NCBI GenBank assembly: GCA_905211675.1
Contig: CAJMBP010000054.1
Span: 1 to 9,827, forward strand
Source of the DNA: an uncultured Oscillospiraceae bacterium
GTDB taxonomy: Bacteria; Bacillota; Clostridia; Oscillospirales; Acutalibacteraceae
Reading direction: 5' to 3'
Length of the DNA: 9,827 nt
A program made the position numbers and the translations under genes. Under the pieces are notes generated by a model that had not been told where the DNA came from, did no database searches, and worked only from the letters and a program-made list of their open reading frames with translations. Shown here piece by piece: positions 6,598 through 9,827 of this stretch (its first letter is position 1; each line of letters starts with the position of its first letter).

Positions 6598-7997
6598 TAG
6601 AAGCAATAGATATATTCCTAAAAGCCGTCGGTGTGTTTTTTATTATTTATATGATTGGTTATTCAACCTTTTTGTTTCTGTCTGTTTTGGTAGGATCTTC
6701 TGAGCTTTACAAAACACATCGTCGAAAATGCCTTAAAAATTTTTTTCCGAACGATTATTTTGTGCCGATTACCATTGTAGTCCCTGCTTATAACGAAGAA
6801 ATAACCGTAGTGGAAACGGTTAAGTCCCTGCTTGAGCTTGATTATCGGTCTTACGAAATCATTGTAGTTGATGATGGTTCACGCGACGAAACCGCAAAAA
6901 AGGTTATTGACGCATTTTCAATGCACCGTGTTTCACGTCCGATTCGCAGACAAATTGAATGTCAGCCTGAGGAATTTATTTATGAAACAAGGGATACCCG
7001 TGTGCCGCTTACTGTTATACGAAAGAAAAACGGCGGAAAAGCCGACGCACTGAATATGGGTATAAACGCCGCTAATTATCCTTATTTTATCTGTATGGAC
7101 GCAGACTCGGTACTTCAGTATGATTCACTTAAAAACATCTCTCAGCCTATTTTAGAAAAACCGAATGTTGTTGCAGTCGGAGGGTTGATAAGGCTGTCAA
7201 ATGATGTTGAGCTTGAGAATTGCAGAGTAAAAAAATATCAACTTCCAAAAAATATCATTGCCTGTATGCAAGTGCTTGAATATGACCGGTCATTTTTAGC
7301 GTCACGCATTATGTTCGATAAATTCAACGGCTCGCTTATTATTTCAGGTGCATTCGGTTTGTTTAAAAAGGATGTTGTAATTGCCGCCGGAGGTTACAAT
7401 AACAAAACAATGGGTGAGGATATGGAGCTTGTAGTAAAGCTGCATGAATACTGTACGGTCAATAATATGAAATACACTATCTGCTATGCAACCGACGCCA
7501 TTTGTTGGACGCAGGCTCCCGAAAAGCTGAGCGACTTAAAAAAGCAGCGTAAGCGCTGGCACCTTGGACTGTTTCAAAGTATGATTAAACACAGAAAAAT
7601 GCTTTTCAACCCCAAATTCGGTGCGGTAGGTTATATTTCATATTTATATTTTCTGATTTATGAATTGCTTTCGCCTTTTATAGAAATATTCGGAGTTCTG
7701 ACAATGCTTTTGGCTTTTGCGATGGATTTGATTAACATTCCGTTTATGGTACTGTTTTTCCTTATCTATGCAGTATTTGGAAGTGTGTTGTCGCTTACGG
7801 CGTTTTTCTCAAGAATTTATACTTCGGATTTGAAAGTAACATTTTCAGACGCGGTTAAAGCCTGCCTTTTGTGTGTTTTTGAAATCACATGTCTTAGGTT
7901 TGTTTTGGCTTGGGTCAGGGCAACGGCTTTTTTCGGTTATCGCAAGAAAAAACTGCAATGGGGTCGAATTGAACGCAAAAAAATCAACTTTAAATAA
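6594..7997 (+). CDS. Membrane glycosyltransferase family 2 (processive, cellulose/PNAG synthase-like)
   Basis: This 467-residue protein has one N-terminal membrane segment (about 11-33), a cytosolic GT-A domain (about 55-335) and three to four C-terminal membrane segments (about 346-374, 384-405, 424-446). All processive GT2 motifs are present: VVDDGS with DDG at 93-95; the NGGKADALN loop (146-154); DAD at 169-171; GAFGLF (252-257); TMGEDME with the catalytic-base Asp at 276; and QRKRW (318-322), the QxxRW acceptor-site motif. Such enzymes polymerise and extrude a beta-linked polysaccharide from nucleotide sugars. No PilZ domain is present, unlike BcsA, so c-di-GMP control would be through the riboswitch or a partner. 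The start ATG overlaps the stop of the HEAT gene (ATGA), with AAAAGGAGG at 6575-6583 as its site. The sugar cannot be predicted. Confidence 0.93.
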   Translation: MIEAIDIFLKAVGVFFIIYMIGYSTFLFLSVLVGSSELYKTHRRKCLKNFFPNDYFVPITIVVPAYNEEITVVETVKSLLELDYRSYEIIVVDDGSRDETAKKVIDAFSMHRVSRPIRRQIECQPEEFIYETRDTRVPLTVIRKKNGGKADALNMGINAANYPYFICMDADSVLQYDSLKNISQPILEKPNVVAVGGLIRLSNDVELENCRVKKYQLPKNIIACMQVLEYDRSFLASRIMFDKFNGSLIISGAFGLFKKDVVIAAGGYNNKTMGEDMELVVKLHEYCTVNNMKYTICYATDAICWTQAPEKLSDLKKQRKRWHLGLFQSMIKHRKMLFNPKFGAVGYISYLYFLIYELLSPFIEIFGVLTMLLAFAMDLINIPFMVLFFLIYAVFGSVLSLTAFFSRIYTSDLKVTFSDAVKACLLCVFEITCLRFVLAWVRATAFFGYRKKKLQWGRIERKKINFK

Positions 7998-8011
7998 GAG
8001 GAGAGAAATAT

Positions 8012-8398
8012 ATGGAACTTAAGGATTTAAGAACCGCATTGTTCGGATTTAATAAAAACGATGTTTGCGAATACATTTCACAGTTAAACCATATCTATGA
8101 ACAAAAGGAAGCGCAAAAAATCAAAGAGCAGAAAGATATATTAGAGGAACTGAATAAAAAGAATGAGGAACTGAATGATTATAATTCCCGTTTAAATCAA
8201 GAAAACACCGATCTTAAAAGAATTAACGATGAATTACAGAAAAAATTTGAATTATCCGACAAAAGGTCAAGCGAATTGGAAAACCAAATTGAAGAAATTC
8301 GCAAAGCGACCGTTTCAGTGCTTGAGGAAGTTAAAGAACAGCTAAATTCGGCCGAAAAAAGAATTTCGGATTTGCGGACGGAGCAAGGGTATGAATGA
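8012..8398 (+). CDS. Small DivIVA-like coiled-coil protein
   Basis: This 128-residue protein has no signal or membrane segment. Its first 25 residues include TALFGFNKNDVCEYISQL, which fits the N-terminal motif of DivIVA/GpsB proteins ('GY-x-x-x-x-V-x-x-F-L'). Residues 26-122 are almost entirely Glu/Lys/Gln/Asn/Leu with heptad-like spacing (for example ILEELNKKNEELNDYNSRL), so a long coiled coil is expected. DivIVA-type proteins bind curved membrane at poles and septa and recruit partners. In this operon it may position the polysaccharide machinery; this is inference from motif and context. It is shorter than typical DivIVA. It has an AGAGGAGAG site at 7997-8005 and overlaps the next gene by eight bases. 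Confidence 0.72.
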   Translation: MELKDLRTALFGFNKNDVCEYISQLNHIYEQKEAQKIKEQKDILEELNKKNEELNDYNSRLNQENTDLKRINDELQKKFELSDKRSSELENQIEEIRKATVSVLEEVKEQLNSAEKRISDLRTEQGYE

Positions 8399-9827
8399 TT
8401 GCCGAAAGTTTTATAAAAGCTTAATTATATGCATTTTTTCTATTGCGATGATATTGAATATCGGGTTGCCTGTTTATGCCGCTGTTTATACAGTGCCAAG
8501 CGACAGCGGTGAGGCGGACACCGTTTATGTTGCCGGAAATCCAAATGCTTATCCGCTTGAATATTACAGTAAGGAAGATAAAGCTTTTTGCGGTGTTTTT
8601 CCCGATATGCTGAAGGTTGTATCCGAAAAAACAGGCATTTCATTTACCTATATTTCAGCTTCTTCCGAAAATCGGCAGAAAGAGCTTTCCCGCAACAATC
8701 AGGTTGAATTGTTGACAGTACTCTCCGATAAACAGGACGAGTGCAAAGTGGATGAACTGTTGCCGGTTTTAGAGTTTTCTTGTAAAGGGGAAAACACAAT
8801 TTATTGCATAGGCTTTACCGAAATTACCTCTCCCGAACTTATCGGTAGAATAAGAAATGCCTTTTCGGAAATATCCGAAGAGGAAAAAATGGGGTTTTTA
8901 CTCGCCAATTCAAATAATAATCCTGATGTGAGCAACAAGAACCGTTTAATAAAAATAATAATTTTGTCAATTTCTTTTCTTATTGTCATTTGCGGTTTTC
9001 TTGCCGTCATTGCCGTCAAAAGAAAAAAACACAGCAATCAAGATTCGATGATTGACGAATTGACGGGTATAGGCAATGCAGAATATTATAATTATGCCTT
9101 TGAACAGTTGCTATCCCGTCAATCTAAAAATCTTTATGCTGTTGTTTATTTGGCATATGAAGTTGAAAAAATAAGCATTGAATGCGGAGAAAAAACAATT
9201 AAGGAAATTGAGAGTTATGCTGCTGCACACTTAAATTCAAAAATTGCCTCTGCCGAATACTTAGCAAGGATAAATGACGGAGTTTTTGTAATGCTTATAC
9301 AGGCACCTACAGAAAAAGAATGTGCAAGCAAAATGTTCGAGGTTGTTGACAGCTTAAACCTATATTTGCAGGAATTTTATCCAAATATGGCAAATGCTTT
9401 CAGAGCAGGAGTGTCAAGGCTTTGTGAGCATCCTGATTGCAATGCCGAAACTGCATTTTATAATGCAAAGCAGGGTTATTTTGCAGCTCTAAGGAGCAAT
9501 ACTTCTGCAGTGATAACCTGTGAAAACCACTTGACACAAAGCAGAAGACAGGAAAAATTGCGAAAGGATGTTGCCAAAGCGGTTACCGATGGCGAATTTC
9601 GTGTGTATTTACAGTTTATCAATGAAAATAAATCCGGAAAAATTTGTGGTGCGGAGGCTCTGTCACGCTGGCAAAATAGAGAATATGGTATATTGCGCCC
9701 ACACGAATACATTAATATTTTAAAAGAAACCGAAAAAATAATAGCACACGATTACAAAATGTTTTCTGCTGTATGCCGACAACTTGAGGCTTGGTGTGCT
9801 GAACCGTATAATCGACTTTTTTTAACC
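8391..9827 (+). CDS. Sensor-TM-degenerate GGDEF-EAL protein, truncated by the window end
   Basis: The frame is open from ATG 8391 to the last base (479 codons, no stop); GGAG at 8380-8383 supports the start. The N-terminus is a signal peptide (about 9-31, ending VYAA). Residues 44-175 resemble a family 3 periplasmic solute-binding domain (TVYVAGNPNAYPLEYY, then FPDMLKVVSEKTGISFTYIS), but it is only about 130 residues against the usual 220. A membrane segment follows (about 186-209). The GGDEF domain (about 219-378) begins DELTGIGN, but its signature is RINDGVF at 293-299 instead of RxGGDEF, so cyclase activity is unlikely. An EAL domain starts at about 387, with the intact motif at E422-A423-L424 in GAEALSRW. 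Later catalytic residues (the DDFG region and beyond) are outside the window, so phosphodiesterase activity is undecided. As the distal gene of a c-di-GMP riboswitch operon it may close a feedback loop. Confidence 0.88.
   Translation, partial: MNDCRKFYKSLIICIFSIAMILNIGLPVYAAVYTVPSDSGEADTVYVAGNPNAYPLEYYSKEDKAFCGVFPDMLKVVSEKTGISFTYISASSENRQKELSRNNQVELLTVLSDKQDECKVDELLPVLEFSCKGENTIYCIGFTEITSPELIGRIRNAFSEISEEEKMGFLLANSNNNPDVSNKNRLIKIIILSISFLIVICGFLAVIAVKRKKHSNQDSMIDELTGIGNAEYYNYAFEQLLSRQSKNLYAVVYLAYEVEKISIECGEKTIKEIESYAAAHLNSKIASAEYLARINDGVFVMLIQAPTEKECASKMFEVVDSLNLYLQEFYPNMANAFRAGVSRLCEHPDCNAETAFYNAKQGYFAALRSNTSAVITCENHLTQSRRQEKLRKDVAKAVTDGEFRVYLQFINENKSGKICGAEALSRWQNREYGILRPHEYINILKETEKIIAHDYKMFSAVCRQLEAWCAEPYNRLFLT

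Noticed and set aside
6594..7997. Naming the glycosyltransferase as cellulose synthase BcsA or PNAG synthase IcaA/PgaC
   Set aside because: It lacks a PilZ domain, and no bcsB, deacetylase or other diagnostic partner is in the window; motifs only support a processive GT2.
8440..9712. Minus-strand frames at 8440-8643, 8801-9037 and 9476-9712
   Set aside because: They lie inside the continuous plus-strand frame from 8391, which has recognisable signal peptide, membrane, GGDEF and EAL sequence.
1..9827. Mobile element, CRISPR array, tRNA or long repeats
   Set aside because: No transposase or integrase motif, terminal inverted repeats, spaced direct repeats or tRNA-like fold were seen on either strand by reading.

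Overview
The window looks like a chromosomal segment of a low-GC Firmicute, probably a Clostridia-class gut or anaerobic bacterium. The evidence is the AT-rich codon use, the strong GGAGG-type ribosome binding sites, the TTG and GTG starts, the very tight gene packing, and a class I cyclic-di-GMP riboswitch ending in an intrinsic terminator. The species cannot be named from the sequence alone.

Layout. Positions 2-226 are the last 74 codons of a GGDEF (diguanylate cyclase) domain gene that enters from the left. Next comes a compact control region at 239-389: an extended -10 promoter, a GEMM-I (c-di-GMP-I) riboswitch aptamer at about 278-347, an overlapping Rho-independent terminator at 346-379, and a ribosome binding site serving a TTG start at 394. 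From there seven plus-strand genes run to the right edge with gaps of 11-14 bases or overlaps of 4-8 bases, which is the pattern of one operon. In order they are: a VTC-type polyphosphate polymerase domain protein; a DUF4956 membrane protein; an extracytoplasmic CotH-kinase family protein; a secreted or anchored clan-A-like glycoside hydrolase with a C-terminal CBM9-like domain; a membrane-anchored HEAT-repeat protein; a membrane glycosyltransferase of family 2 (processive, cellulose/PNAG synthase-like); a small DivIVA-like coiled-coil protein; and a signal peptide/sensor-TM-degenerate GGDEF-EAL protein cut by the window end at codon 479.

How it may work together (inference). The GT2 enzyme would polymerise and pass an exopolysaccharide through the membrane, helped by its HEAT-repeat neighbour. 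The secreted hydrolase would trim or remodel the polymer. The VTC-DUF4956-CotH trio suggests a phosphate-based chemistry (polyphosphate production or export, or phosphorylation of an extracellular partner) linked to the same surface structure. The DivIVA-like protein could place the machinery at a pole or septum. Cyclic di-GMP appears three times: a GGDEF gene immediately upstream, the riboswitch in the leader, and a GGDEF-EAL protein at the distal end. This points to a feedback circuit in which the operon senses c-di-GMP and may also degrade or bind it.

No tRNA, rRNA, CRISPR array, transposon or other repeat was seen. There is no stretch over 300 bases without a gene; the longest non-coding stretch (227-393) is the promoter and riboswitch region.
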